Part shown: one piece after another, positions 1 to 9,893 of the stretch | Numbering within the stretch: position 1 is the stretch's first letter | Layout: the number at the start of each line of letters is the position of its first letter | From: Lachancea dasiensis | Lineage: Eukaryota > Ascomycota > Saccharomycetes > Saccharomycetales > Saccharomycetaceae | Direction of reading: 5' to 3' | Assembly: GCA_900074725.1 (NCBI GenBank) | Contig: LT598454.1 | Coordinates: forward strand, 6,854 to 70,853 | DNA: 64,000 nt | The notes under the pieces: model-generated | What the model saw: only the letters and a program-made list of their open reading frames with translations | What the model was told of the DNA's origin: nothing | The model's database searches: none | Translations under genes and position numbers: made by a program

Positions 1-345
1 TCAAGGTCGTCACATCGGTAGAGAATGTGGACGTGTACGAACCAGTCCATTGGGTGTATGAGACAATCTGGTTTTCAGGAGTCTCCACGTAGTAGATAGT
101 CTCCGTTGTTGGAAGACCGTCAGATCCAGTTAAGGTCGTCACATCGGTAGAGAATGTGGACGTGTACGAACCAGTCCATTGGGTGTATGAGACTCTCGAG
201 TTTTCAGGAGTCTCCACGTAGTAGATAGTCTCCGTTGTTGGAAGACCGTCAGATCCAGTTAAGGTCGTCACATCGGTAGAGAATGTGGACGTGTACGAAC
301 CAGTCCATTGGGTGTATGAGGTTTTTGGAATTTCCTCTTTAACAG
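1..345 (-). repeat. 129-bp coding repeats, second repeat class of the adhesin
   Basis: Three nearly identical units, the first cut by the window edge, recur every 129 bp (CCA markers at 87 and 216; matching segments near 1, 130 and 259). They encode 43 residues with the core SYTQWTGSYTSTFSTDV, related to but distinct from the 45-residue class. A degenerate spacer unit at about 345-630 separates the two classes. Confidence 0.85.
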
Positions 346-3300
346 GGATATCGACAATAAATAACCTTTCCATCAATGAAATGCCATCAGATCTGATTGA
401 CACTGACGTCACTGTCGAGACAGTTGTTGTATAAGATCCTGTCCATGGTGCATAAGTAGTTCGATTTCTTTGAAGTGCTGGAGTTTCCACATAATAAATT
501 GTCCCAGTGGTAGCAAGACCGTCAGACCCTATCAGAGTTGTAACACGGGTCGAGTAAACCGACGTCTGTGATCCTGGCCATTCGGTGTAAACAGTAGAGT
601 TGAACCCTGCAAAAGGTACTGGAGTTTCCACGTAGTACACCGTCTCCGCAGTCTCTTTGCCGTCACTTCCGGTGAATGTAGTCAAACTCGTCGAATAAGT
701 AGAGGTTTCGGATCCGCTCCAAGGCGTCATGGTCGTACTAACAACATTCACAATCGGTGTTTCAACGTAAAAGACCGTTTGTACAGTCTCTTTGCCATCG
801 GCCCCAGTAAAAGTCGCCATACTGGTATAGTAAGTAGACGTTTCGGAACCAACCCATGGTGTGAAGGTTGTATTGACGACATTCACTATAGGTGTCTCCA
901 CGTAGTACACGGTTTCCACCGTTTCTTTGCCATCAGAGCCAGTAGAGGTAGCAAAGCTTGTCGCATAGGTAGTTGTTCCAGAGCCACTCCAAGGAGTGAA
1001 GCTTGTGCTAACAACATTCACGATTGGCGTTTCCACGTAGTACACAGTTTCGATGGTTTCTTTGTCGTCTGGACCGGTGAAAGTTGTGACGCTGGTCGAG
1101 TAAGTAGACGTCTCAGAACCACTCCAGGCACTGACAATCGTAGAGACAACATTGATGATCGGTGTCTCCACATAATACACAGTCTGGATCGTCTCTTTGC
1201 CATCTGGTCCCGTAACCGTCGTCATGCTTGTTGAGTAAGTTGACGTTTCGGACCCAGCCCATGGTGTCAACGTTGTGCTGAAAACATTTACAATTGGGGT
1301 CTCCACGTAGTAAACGGTTTCGATGGTTTGCTTGCCATCAGACCCAGTGAACGTTGTGACCTCTGTCGAGTAAGTGGAGGTTTCAGAGCTACTCCAAGGC
1401 GTGAAGCTCGTACTCAACTCATTCACGATCGGAGTTTCCACATAATAAACAGTTTCTACGGTCTCCATACCATCGGCTCCAGTAGAGGTAGCCAGACTTG
1501 TAGAGTAGGTAGAAGTCTCGGAACCACTGAACGGAGTCATTGTCGTGCTAACAACATTGACGATTGGAGTTTCCACATAGTACACCGTCTCCACGGTCTC
1601 CTTACCATCGGCTCCTGTGGAAGTAGCCAAACCTGTAGAGTAAGTGGACGTTTCAGAACCACTCCATGGCGTGAATGTCGTGCTGACAACATTGACGATA
1701 GGTGTCTCCACGTAGTAAACAGTTTCCACGGTCTCCATACCATCGGCTCCTGTGGAAGTAGCCAAACTAGTATAGTAAGTGACAGTTTCGGAACCAATCC
1801 AAGGTGTGAACGTCGTGCTGACAACATTGACGATAGGTGTCTCCACGTAGTACACCGTCTCCACGGTCTCCATACCATCGGCTCCTGTAGAGGTAGCCAG
1901 ACTTGTAGAGTAAGTGGACGTTTCAGAACCACTCCATGGCGTGAATGTCGTGCTGACAACATTGACGATAGGTGTCTCCACGTAGTAAACAGTTTCCACG
2001 GTCTCCATACCATCGGCTCCTGTGGAAGTAGCCAAACTTGTTGAGTAGGTGGACGTTTCAGAACCACTCCATGGCGTGAATGTCGTGCTGACAACATTGA
2101 CGATAGGTGTCTCCACGTAGTACACCGTCTCCACGGTCTCCATACCATCGGCTCCTGTAGAGGTAGCCAGACTTGTAGAGTAAGTGGACGTTTCAGAACC
2201 ACTCCATGGCGTGAATGCCGTGCTGACAACATTGACGATAGGTGTTTCCACGTAGTACACCGTCTCCACGGTCTCCTTACCATCGGCTCCTGTAGAGGTA
2301 GCCAGACTTGTAGAGTAGGTAGAAGTCTCGGAACCACTGTACGGAGTCATTGTCGTGCTAACAACATTGACGATAGGTGTCTCCACGTAGTAAACAGTTT
2401 CCACGGTCTCCATACCATCGGCTCCTGTAGAGGTAGCCAGACTTGTAGAGTAAGTGGACGTTTCAGAACCACTCCATGGCGTGAATGTCGTGCTGACAAC
2501 ATTGACGATAGGTGTCTCCACGTAGTAAACTGTTTCCACGGTCTCCATACCATCGGCTCCTGTGGAAGTAGCGAAACTTGTTGAGTAGGTAGACGTCTCG
2601 GAACCACTGTACGGGGTCATGGTAGTGCTAACAACGTTGACAATAGGAGTTTCTACGTAGAACACAGTCTGTACTGTTTCTTTGCCGTCACTTCCGGTAA
2701 AGGTGCTCAAGCTGGTGGAATACGTTGACGTTTCGGATCCGCTCCATGGGGACATGGTCGTACTGACAACATTCACGATTGGAGTCTCCACGTAATAAAC
2801 AGTTTCGACCGTTTCTTTGCCATCGGCCCCAGTAAGAGTCGCCAAACTGGTGAAGTAAGTAGACGTTTCGGAACCAACCCATGGTGTGAAGGTGGTACTA
2901 ACGACGTTCACAATCGGTGTCTCCACGTAGTACACGGTTTCTACCGTTTCCTTTCCATCAGATCCAGTAGAGGTAGCAAAGCTCGTCGCGTAGGTAGTTG
3001 TTCCAGAGCCACTCCAAGGAGTGAAGCTTGTGCTAACAACATTCACTATTGGCGTTTCCACGTAGTACACAGTCTCGATGGTTTCTTTGTCGTCTGGGCC
3101 GGTGAAAGTTGTGACGCTAGTGGAGTAAGTAGACGTTTCAGATCCGCTCCATTGAGACGTAGTAGTACTGACAATATTCACAATTGGAGTCTCAACAAAA
3201 TATACAGTCTGGATCGTCTCTTTGCCATCTGGTCCCGTAACCGTCGTCATGCTTGTTGAGTAAGTTGACGTTTCGGACCCAGCCCATGGTGTCAACGTTG

Positions 3301-5812
3301 TGCTGAACACATCTACAATTGGAGTTTCAACGTAATAAACTGTTTCGATGGTTTGCTTGCCATCAGACCCAGTGAACGTTGTGAACTCCGTCGAGTAAGT
3401 GGACGTTTCGGAGTTACTCCAAGGCGTGAAGCTCGTACTCAACTCATTAACGATCGGAGTTTCCACATAGTACACGGTTTCCACGGTCTCCATACCATCG
3501 GCTCCAGTAGAGGTAGCCAAGCTAGTTGAGTAAGTGGACGTTTCGGAACCACTCCATGGCGTGAACGTCGTACTGACAACATTCACGATTGGAGTCTCCA
3601 CGTAGTACACAGTTTCCACGGTCTCCTTACCATCTGTCCCAGTGGAAGTAGCCAAGCTTGTCGAGTAAGTAGACGTTTCGGAACCACTGTACGGGGTCAT
3701 TGTCGTGCTAACAACATTGACAATAGGAGTTTCCACGTAATAAACAGTTTCCACGGTCTCCTTGCCGTCGGCCCCAGTAAAAGTCGCTATACTAGTGAAG
3801 TAAGTGACGGTTTCGGAACCAATCCAAGGTGTGAACGTCGTGCTGACAACATTCACGATAGGTGTCTCCACGTAGTAAACAGTTTCCACGGTCTCCTTAC
3901 CATCAGCTCCGGTAAACGTAGAGAATTGAGTAGAATACGTGGATGTCACCGCGCCATTCCATGGCCGTATGGTCGTGCTAACAATGTTGACAATAGGAGT
4001 TTCCACGTAGTAAACAGTTTCAATTGTCTCCTTACCATCGGCTCCTGTGGAAGTAGCCAAACTAGTTGAGTAAGTGGACGTTACGGAACCACTCCATGGC
4101 GTGAACGTCGTGCTGACAACATTCACGATAGGTGTCTCCACGTAGTAAACAGTTTCCACGGTCTCCTTACCATCAGCTCCGGTAAACGTAGAGAATTGAG
4201 TAGAATACGTGGATGTCACCGCGCCATTCCATGGCCGTATGGTCGTGCTAACAATGTTGACAATAGGAGTTTCCACGTAGTAAACAGTTTCCACGGTCTC
4301 CTTACCATCAGCTCCGGTAAACGTAGAGAATTGAGTAGAATACGTGGATGTCACCGCGCCATTCCATGGCCGCGTAGTCGTGCTAACAATGTTGACAATT
4401 GGGGTACCAACGTAGTAGATTGTTTCCACTGTTGGCTTGGAATCAGCACCTGTGGTAGTGAAAACTTGGGTTGAGAAAGTTGTTGAGCTTGCCACACTTT
4501 GTGGAACTATTGTCGTACTTGTTGCATATGCTTGGGGCGTTTCAATGTAGTAGATGGTTTCAACGGTGATTATTCCGTCTTTACCCATGGATGAGGTTAA
4601 TGAAGTGCTGTAAGTTGAAGTTTCGGTACCAGTCCAAACACTCATGGAGGTGGACGTGGTGCCTGAGGTAGGAACTTCGACGATGACAACCTGCTGCGGA
4701 ACTAGGTCACCGGCAGTGTTGGTGCCAGCGGCGGTAATGGTGGTACTGGTAGTAAACTTACCAGTCCAACCGGAAGTTGTGGTAGTAGGGGATAAATATG
4801 AAGCAGAACCACCACCACTAGCACTTCCAACAATGAAATTGATACGTTTGGCGTATGATGTTGATGTGGTTGACGCACCGCAGACCAAACTTTCGTAGTA
4901 TCTGTTGTAAAATGACATACTGCCCGGATCATCTCTGTCAATGATTTGGTAACCATTGACAAAAATATGATATCCTGCTGGAATACTAGTTGCTGTAACA
5001 GCAATAGTGTTTGAATTACAGGTCACTTTGTAGCCAGCAGGTAAAGCAGTAGCACTCTCGGGCATGTTCCACGCATTGAAGCTTTTAGCCATGGACACCT
5101 GCACACGGCTACAATCAGCCACGTTACCAATACCAGCGGGATAGCCCGACCAAATCAATGACATGACTTCATTGTACGCCTGCGTGCTACAAGCGCGGCC
5201 AACGTAGTAACCGAACTGCAGGTTTGTCGAATCAGGAAGCTCGATATCATAACCAGTAAAGGACGAAGCGGTCACCGGAATTAAGCCAGGTGAGGTTGCC
5301 ATGTTGACTACTGCATAGAGCGAGCCCCATTGAACCGTGTTCAGACCCACCTGCCACTCATTGGCAGCCGACAGAGAGCCAGAGGACGTTGAGCCACCGT
5401 CGGCAAAAACAAAATTGAAAGTAAGAGACCCTGTGACAAGTCCAATGTTGCTTTTACTGAGAGTACACGTTAAGGAGGACGTCGACGAATCAACAAAACC
5501 GTTAGTAATAAGACAGTTAGCAAAGGTGCTGCCACTTGTGTCAGCCAGCGAAATATAACTGTTTTGGCCAATCGTTTGGGACCCGTAAATTTTCAGAACG
5601 TCGGGCATGGTGATGCTGAAAGTGTCGCCCGACGTAGCACCAGTGAGCACAGAACTGATCGAGTAGGTTAAACGAGCGGTCCATAGAGCCGAAGGATAGG
5701 GATACGTTGGGGGCGTTATAACAAGGGCAGTGAACACATTGCTCAGGGTTTTCGCCTGCGCAACAACTAAGAGCCGACAAAAGGCCAGTAAAAAAAACAA
5801 CGGTCTGAGCAT
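1..5812 (-). CDS. Giant tandem-repeat cell-wall adhesin, alpha-agglutinin/Als-type (partial, C-terminus outside window)
   Basis: The frame is open from an ATG at 5812 to the window edge, about 1937 codons, with no stop. Residues 1-20 are a hydrophobic signal peptide ending in an AQA-type cleavage site. Residues ~20-330 look like the immunoglobulin-like head of alpha-agglutinin (Sag1) and Candida Als proteins: the GDTFSITMP motif, a FxFADGGS strand and six spaced cysteines. A Ser/Thr-rich linker follows. From about residue 420 there are some 28 copies of a 45-residue unit (consensus core ETVETVYYVETPIVNVVST), then a different 43-residue unit near the window edge. The family mediates cell-cell or cell-surface adhesion and is anchored through GPI to cell-wall glucan; the GPI signal would lie outside the window. 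I infer an adhesin of this class but cannot say whether it is the true SAG1 orthologue or a subtelomeric paralogue. Confidence 0.9.
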   Translation of the reverse strand, partial: MLRPLFFLLAFCRLLVVAQAKTLSNVFTALVITPPTYPYPSALWTARLTYSISSVLTGATSGDTFSITMPDVLKIYGSQTIGQNSYISLADTSGSTFANCLITNGFVDSSTSSLTCTLSKSNIGLVTGSLTFNFVFADGGSTSSGSLSAANEWQVGLNTVQWGSLYAVVNMATSPGLIPVTASSFTGYDIELPDSTNLQFGYYVGRACSTQAYNEVMSLIWSGYPAGIGNVADCSRVQVSMAKSFNAWNMPESATALPAGYKVTCNSNTIAVTATSIPAGYHIFVNGYQIIDRDDPGSMSFYNRYYESLVCGASTTSTSYAKRINFIVGSASGGGSASYLSPTTTTSGWTGKFTTSTTITAAGTNTAGDLVPQQVVIVEVPTSGTTSTSMSVWTGTETSTYSTSLTSSMGKDGIITVETIYYIETPQAYATSTTIVPQSVASSTTFSTQVFTTTGADSKPTVETIYYVGTPIVNIVSTTTRPWNGAVTSTYSTQFSTFTGADGKETVETVYYVETPIVNIVSTTIRPWNGAVTSTYSTQFSTFTGADGKETVETVYYVETPIVNVVSTTFTPWSGSVTSTYSTSLATSTGADGKETIETVYYVETPIVNIVSTTIRPWNGAVTSTYSTQFSTFTGADGKETVETVYYVETPIVNVVSTTFTPWIGSETVTYFTSIATFTGADGKETVETVYYVETPIVNVVSTTMTPYSGSETSTYSTSLATSTGTDGKETVETVYYVETPIVNVVSTTFTPWSGSETSTYSTSLATSTGADGMETVETVYYVETPIVNELSTSFTPWSNSETSTYSTEFTTFTGSDGKQTIETVYYVETPIVDVFSTTLTPWAGSETSTYSTSMTTVTGPDGKETIQTVYFVETPIVNIVSTTTSQWSGSETSTYSTSVTTFTGPDDKETIETVYYVETPIVNVVSTSFTPWSGSGTTTYATSFATSTGSDGKETVETVYYVETPIVNVVSTTFTPWVGSETSTYFTSLATLTGADGKETVETVYYVETPIVNVVSTTMSPWSGSETSTYSTSLSTFTGSDGKETVQTVFYVETPIVNVVSTTMTPYSGSETSTYSTSFATSTGADGMETVETVYYVETPIVNVVSTTFTPWSGSETSTYSTSLATSTGADGMETVETVYYVETPIVNVVSTTMTPYSGSETSTYSTSLATSTGADGKETVETVYYVETPIVNVVSTAFTPWSGSETSTYSTSLATSTGADGMETVETVYYVETPIVNVVSTTFTPWSGSETSTYSTSLATSTGADGMETVETVYYVETPIVNVVSTTFTPWSGSETSTYSTSLATSTGADGMETVETVYYVETPIVNVVSTTFTPWIGSETVTYYTSLATSTGADGMETVETVYYVETPIVNVVSTTFTPWSGSETSTYSTGLATSTGADGKETVETVYYVETPIVNVVSTTMTPFSGSETSTYSTSLATSTGADGMETVETVYYVETPIVNELSTSFTPWSSSETSTYSTEVTTFTGSDGKQTIETVYYVETPIVNVFSTTLTPWAGSETSTYSTSMTTVTGPDGKETIQTVYYVETPIINVVSTIVSAWSGSETSTYSTSVTTFTGPDDKETIETVYYVETPIVNVVSTSFTPWSGSGTTTYATSFATSTGSDGKETVETVYYVETPIVNVVNTTFTPWVGSETSTYYTSMATFTGADGKETVQTVFYVETPIVNVVSTTMTPWSGSETSTYSTSLTTFTGSDGKETAETVYYVETPVPFAGFNSTVYTEWPGSQTSVYSTRVTTLIGSDGLATTGTIYYVETPALQRNRTTYAPWTGSYTTTVSTVTSVSIRSDGISLMERLFIVDIPVKEEIPKTSYTQWTGSYTSTFSTDVTTLTGSDGLPTTETIYYVETPENSRVSYTQWTGSYTSTFSTDVTTLTGSDGLPTTETIYYVETPENQIVSYTQWTGSYTSTFSTDVTTL
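631..4410 (-). repeat. 28 tandem copies of a 135-bp coding repeat
   Basis: The marker CCA that precedes CGTAGTA recurs at exact 135-bp steps from 4410 down to 630 (4275, 4140, 4005 and so on to 765 and 630), giving 28 complete units of 45 codons with no phase slip. Units differ by scattered substitutions. Those starting at 3871 and 4141 are essentially identical, a sign of recent exchange. Units between about 1710 and 2520 alternate in two types, giving a 270-bp super-period. Seven or more successive units (631-1575) match units 2656-3600 in the same order, an offset of 2025 bp or 15 units. Confidence 0.93.
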
Positions 5813-7500
5813 CACGCCGACTTTATCTTCTTCTGCTTACTGTCTCTCTTTCGCTCTCCCCGGTGCTGCTTGAGTCGCTGTGTCCGAAAACTCGGGTAGT
5901 TTTGATAGCAGCTGAAGCTCTTTTTCCTCAGCAAAAACCTGGTCCAACAGCAGTGGCGGGCCTATAGTCTCGCTGAGAAACAAGCTCGATAGTTTTCTTG
6001 TGCTTTTGAAGTTGAACGACCTGGGAAGTCACAGAATCAAAGTAGATGTTTGCAGGAAGGGCGCAAAATTGTGCTTGCAATATTGTGCTTGCAATATTGT
6101 GCTCGCAAAACAGCCTCTTCTTACAACTAGCGAACGTAGATGTGACCAAGTTTATTCTCAATTCTTAGAATTAGTCAAGTAGTAAAGGTCAACCGAGACC
6201 TTACCTACCAACTCACGTTGGTACCATTCTGTCAATGCGCGGTTGGTTATATAGTCAAGGTGCCACTCTCGAGCCAGGAACCACAGCTCACCAGCGAAAG
6301 AAGAAAGAAAACTATGACCGCAGGCAATAGCAGCGCTGTCCGGAGCGCCGGGGCTGCGCACGTCATGTAGAACCATATGCGCAAATGCGAGTCGCTACCG
6401 CCTCTGGCACTGCTTTCGTAATCTGAACCTGAGATCTGGAAATCTCCATTGGCAGCACGTGCATAAGTCCGCTGTGTGTTAAAGTTCGGTGCATGCCCAT
6501 GCATATCCGTGCATCGGGATACAGCGAGGACCCTTGTACGTGGTGTTGACACTGGTAGCGTGGCAAAATACCACACTGTACGTCCAAGGTGATGGGCCGG
6601 TTGGAAGGGGCCATAACAGCGAAGATACGCAGCCGAGACGCGGTAAGAACAAGATCGAGGGTGATCCAGAACAATGCTTTGAGCCAAACAGCCTTGCTGA
6701 GCTTGCACGGCGTTCGATTCTGAACATGGACGACGGTCCTTTGCTCTTTCCCAACCGAATTCGCCGTGCATCTATGCGTTGACTTCGGGCTCAAGGGTAG
6801 ACTGTTAACAGAAAAAGCTGGCATGATACGGTATCGAACGCTTATCTGACGTGGGTAGAGACGGTCATGCAGACGGGAACTGTCTTCCGCGTGTAATCGG
6901 AGCTGGGACGGTGCCCTGCAAAGATCGAGGAGTAGATCTGTGAAGGAAAATTTTTATTTTGGAGCGCCGGCTGCGAAGACGGGCACGGGACGCGATGATG
7001 CAGAGAACGCAGAACAAAGCGTCTAGATTGTCCATTTTCAGACGGACGGACGGACAGACTCCGAACGACGGTGTCAGTGAAAGGTAGCTCAACACCAAGG
7101 CACCTGTGTCCAACGGATGCGGGCGTGAAAGGCTAATAACTGGGATGCGCCGGACGGGCTCGTTGGGGCCCAAGTGTTGATGTAATGAATGTTGCGTGTG
7201 GAACGTTCTCAGGACCGGCACTTGGGGAAATGGCCGCAAGGGAACTCCGGGACAGCGACTGGAAAATGCACCAGTGGGCCCGAAAATGGCGCGGATGAGG
7301 GTTGTGGTCTGCTCTTTGGTGTGTAGTGGGTTGTGGCGGCCAGTCAGCTGGCATCGAGATCGCGCGCTCGGGCATGAGATCGTGGTTGGCGACTGATGGT
7401 TGGTGTTCTGTGAGCTGTAGGGCGAACACGGCAGCGTGAGGGTTCGCTTTGGACTTGTCCATTGGAAGTCTGCTTTGTCCAGCCTGATGTAACTTGATCA
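5813..7500. other. Gene-poor upstream region of the adhesin
   Basis: No recognisable gene. It should contain the adhesin promoter at its left end. Overlapping open frames between 6247 and 6824 exist on both strands but have the composition of chance frames in fairly GC-rich DNA. A short GACG run sits at about 7043-7058. I see no tRNA, transposon or telomeric repeat. Confidence 0.6.
6068..6108. repeat. Three 14-bp direct repeats in the adhesin promoter
   Basis: The unit ATTGTGCTTGCAAT is repeated head to tail about three times; the last copy has one change (CTCGCAA). It lies about 260-300 bp upstream of the adhesin ATG. Each unit contains the palindromic core TTGCAA. This spacing suits a cluster of transcription-factor sites, but I cannot name the factor. 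Confidence 0.6.
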
Positions 7501-9256
7501 TTGATTTAGTTATCCCCCACTGTGAAAAACCGTGATGCCCAATCTATGCGGTATTTACTTGTTAATTCCAACGCATCTAGGCCAACGCCCAAACCCTAAT
7601 GAACTTCTAAAATCTTGGCAGTATATTGCCAATAGTATTGGCGGTGCATACGCTGGATTCCAGTTGCGAATGTGGCCGGATGTAGCTACCGCTGGAAATA
7701 TGTCTTTAATCGCGTAGTGTCGTAAGCTAGTTTCAGAGGAGTTAACATACACATATATGCGAAATCTACACTGCCAACGCGAGTTGGGATTGGGCCATCG
7801 TCACTTGCTTAACGGAACGCTGCACAATAAAAAACTTTATTCTCTTTGGGCTAAGAGCTCTTCTCCTAGACCATGCCTTGTGCTACGTTCATGAACAAGC
7901 ACCAACGCGATATAATAAGCATTGAGAGCCTGGGCCTTCGATCGCCTAGTAAATGAGATGTCAAGCGACTGAGGAGCGACTCAAAAAGATACGGTGATCA
8001 TGACTAAATGCCCTCGGCACCATCTTTCTGTATCATGACACACCCGTTGACACTCTAGCAAGTATTTTAGAGCCTTCTTAAGTCCACAGTCAAAATGTCC
8101 AATTTTAGGCATTAAACTACTATGGTTCCTCCATGGCAATTTGGTTAACACTTTGGTGCTCAATTTTTTTGTTTATATTTTGGTGTCAACCATCGCCTTT
8201 GACACAATTTATTTTAATGACTTTTACCACCTAAAGTGCTTTTGGATTTAACACAGTTCATACAACGTACACGATCCACGCTACAGAGCATAAGGGCTAA
8301 CCATTATTAAGAATAGTGCCATAGGCCCGAATTGCAGAAAACTAAATTTCTGTAGCAAGTCTGACTAGAGCGAGACTAGACTAGCTACACTATGTTACTG
8401 TATTTGTTGGACAAGGTAGCCTACACTCTGATTACCTACTAGTGTGTCTGGCGCTTCATGTTGACTCCTAACCATTCCCCATAAAATTTTACCTCCTGGA
8501 TCCCGCCCCCAAAAATTTGAAATGAACGATCGGCCTTTGTAGGGCTCTGGTAAACAAGTGGTCTTCCGTCATTTACCCTTGACTTTCGAAGACCGCACGT
8601 TAATTCATTTACATTGAATTTCCAATCACCTGGTTCGCAACGATGTGCCATTCACCAAGCGCATTCTTGTGTTAAGCAACGTCGCGATCACCGACCCAGT
8701 GCTCTTTTGACGTTACTTAACGATTGTTCGATGCCAGCCCAAGAAGTACCATCCGGCCAGCGTCTACTCTAAGCCGCATACCAAATGTTCTTTCAACTTC
8801 GATACATACGATCCGAACTAGACAATCAGCGTGTTTTTTACCGACGCAACTATGTTTCTCTGTTGACCATCGGAAGACTCTCAAACGCAGGTCAAGTAGT
8901 CATTCCCTACAATGCGACGGCCATCCCGCTAGTCTATGTCGTCGACCGCGTATCGTTTGAAAATCCTGAACATGGTAAACGGGAGGACACCGTATTGTTG
9001 CCAACATTCAAGACAAGGATTTTCACCACACGCGCCCTCCCCCATCATTATCACCTACTATCACATCGTCTTTAACCGTACAGGAAATGCGTTATAGCTT
9101 CTTCGCACAAGTCCGCTTTCGCGAAGGTTCCTGCCCACTGACGTCTCTCTACCAATAGCGCTTAATCCCTAGCGGCCGTGATCAATGAATGCATGTGAAT
9201 AATTTTGACGTCGACCCGAAAGCTATAGCGTTACCACAGCTTCTGCCATGGCCCAG
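7501..9256. other. Intergenic stretch without a recognised gene
   Basis: Only short open frames occur. Two look slightly less random: 8439-8651 on the minus strand (70 codons, ATG start) and 8785-9075 on the plus strand (96 codons, containing FYRRNYVSLL). Neither resembles a family I can name with confidence. They may be relics of decayed genes, consistent with the pseudogene next door, or chance. Confidence 0.5.
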
Positions 9257-9318
9257 AGCACAAGCCAGATCGCCTAGAGCACAATCCAGATCGCCTAGAA
9301 CACAATCCGGATCGCCCT
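9257..9318. repeat. 21-bp tandem repeat, three copies
   Basis: The unit AGCACAATCCAGATCGCCTAG is repeated three times with 1-3 differences per copy. It lies in non-coding DNA between the adhesin and the transporter pseudogene. No function is evident. Confidence 0.75.
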
Positions 9319-9893
9319 TCTGAGCTAAGAACCTCCTACCGTCCCATTTGGCGCAGAGAAGCATGAAAAGAAAAAAAATTGGCATACAGTCACCGAACTC
9401 ATGCAGCGAACTGTTCTATTTTAGTTCTTATTCCTTGCTACTCACATCCAGACGTGCAGATGCATGGAATATTCTTACAGGCTATTCCATTGTCCGAAAT
9501 TATGACTAAATATTTCGAAAAATGCAGTAACAATGCATGAAAAAATGATGTTGCATGACCCACGCATCTGCATGACGCAAAGACCATGCTGAGTAAGACG
9601 CATGGAATGCAGAGAGATTTGCTTGCCGCAGATGGACTGGCAAGTGGTGCCAAATCGTCCACACGGGCGATGGGCACTTCTAGTGTACACAATGAGGTCA
9701 GTATTCGATAAACTCGCTGACATTCTTGTTCGAGCGTGAATGGTGTATTTTGGAGCCTTACGTGGGTGAGGTGCTGCGATTCATCGGTTTGCGGGGTCAC
9801 CGAAGTTGATCTGCGCCTATTTCCGGCCATTATTTAGTAGTGACGTGTGATTGGCGTCCAGGCTCCGAAGCATCGAAGCACCACCGGGTGCGA
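9319..9893. other. Intergenic, downstream of the DUR3-like pseudogene
   Basis: No gene recognised. A 130-codon minus-strand frame (9438-9830) with an ATG has no family resemblance that I can see. Confidence 0.5.

Noticed and set aside
779-4474. Several long open frames on both strands within the adhesin (for example 1328-2044 plus and 1537-2337 minus)
   Set aside because: The repeat length is a multiple of three, so any shadow frame without a stop in one unit stays open through all units. Their composition is that of shifted adhesin codons; the true frame runs unbroken from 5812.
6700-6725. GTTCGATTC resembling a tRNA B box
   Set aside because: No A box at the right distance upstream and no cloverleaf can be drawn.
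6247-6824. Overlapping frames of 90-174 codons on both strands
   Set aside because: They overlap one another, lack lysine-rich or domain-like structure and match no family I know; expected by chance in GC-richer DNA.
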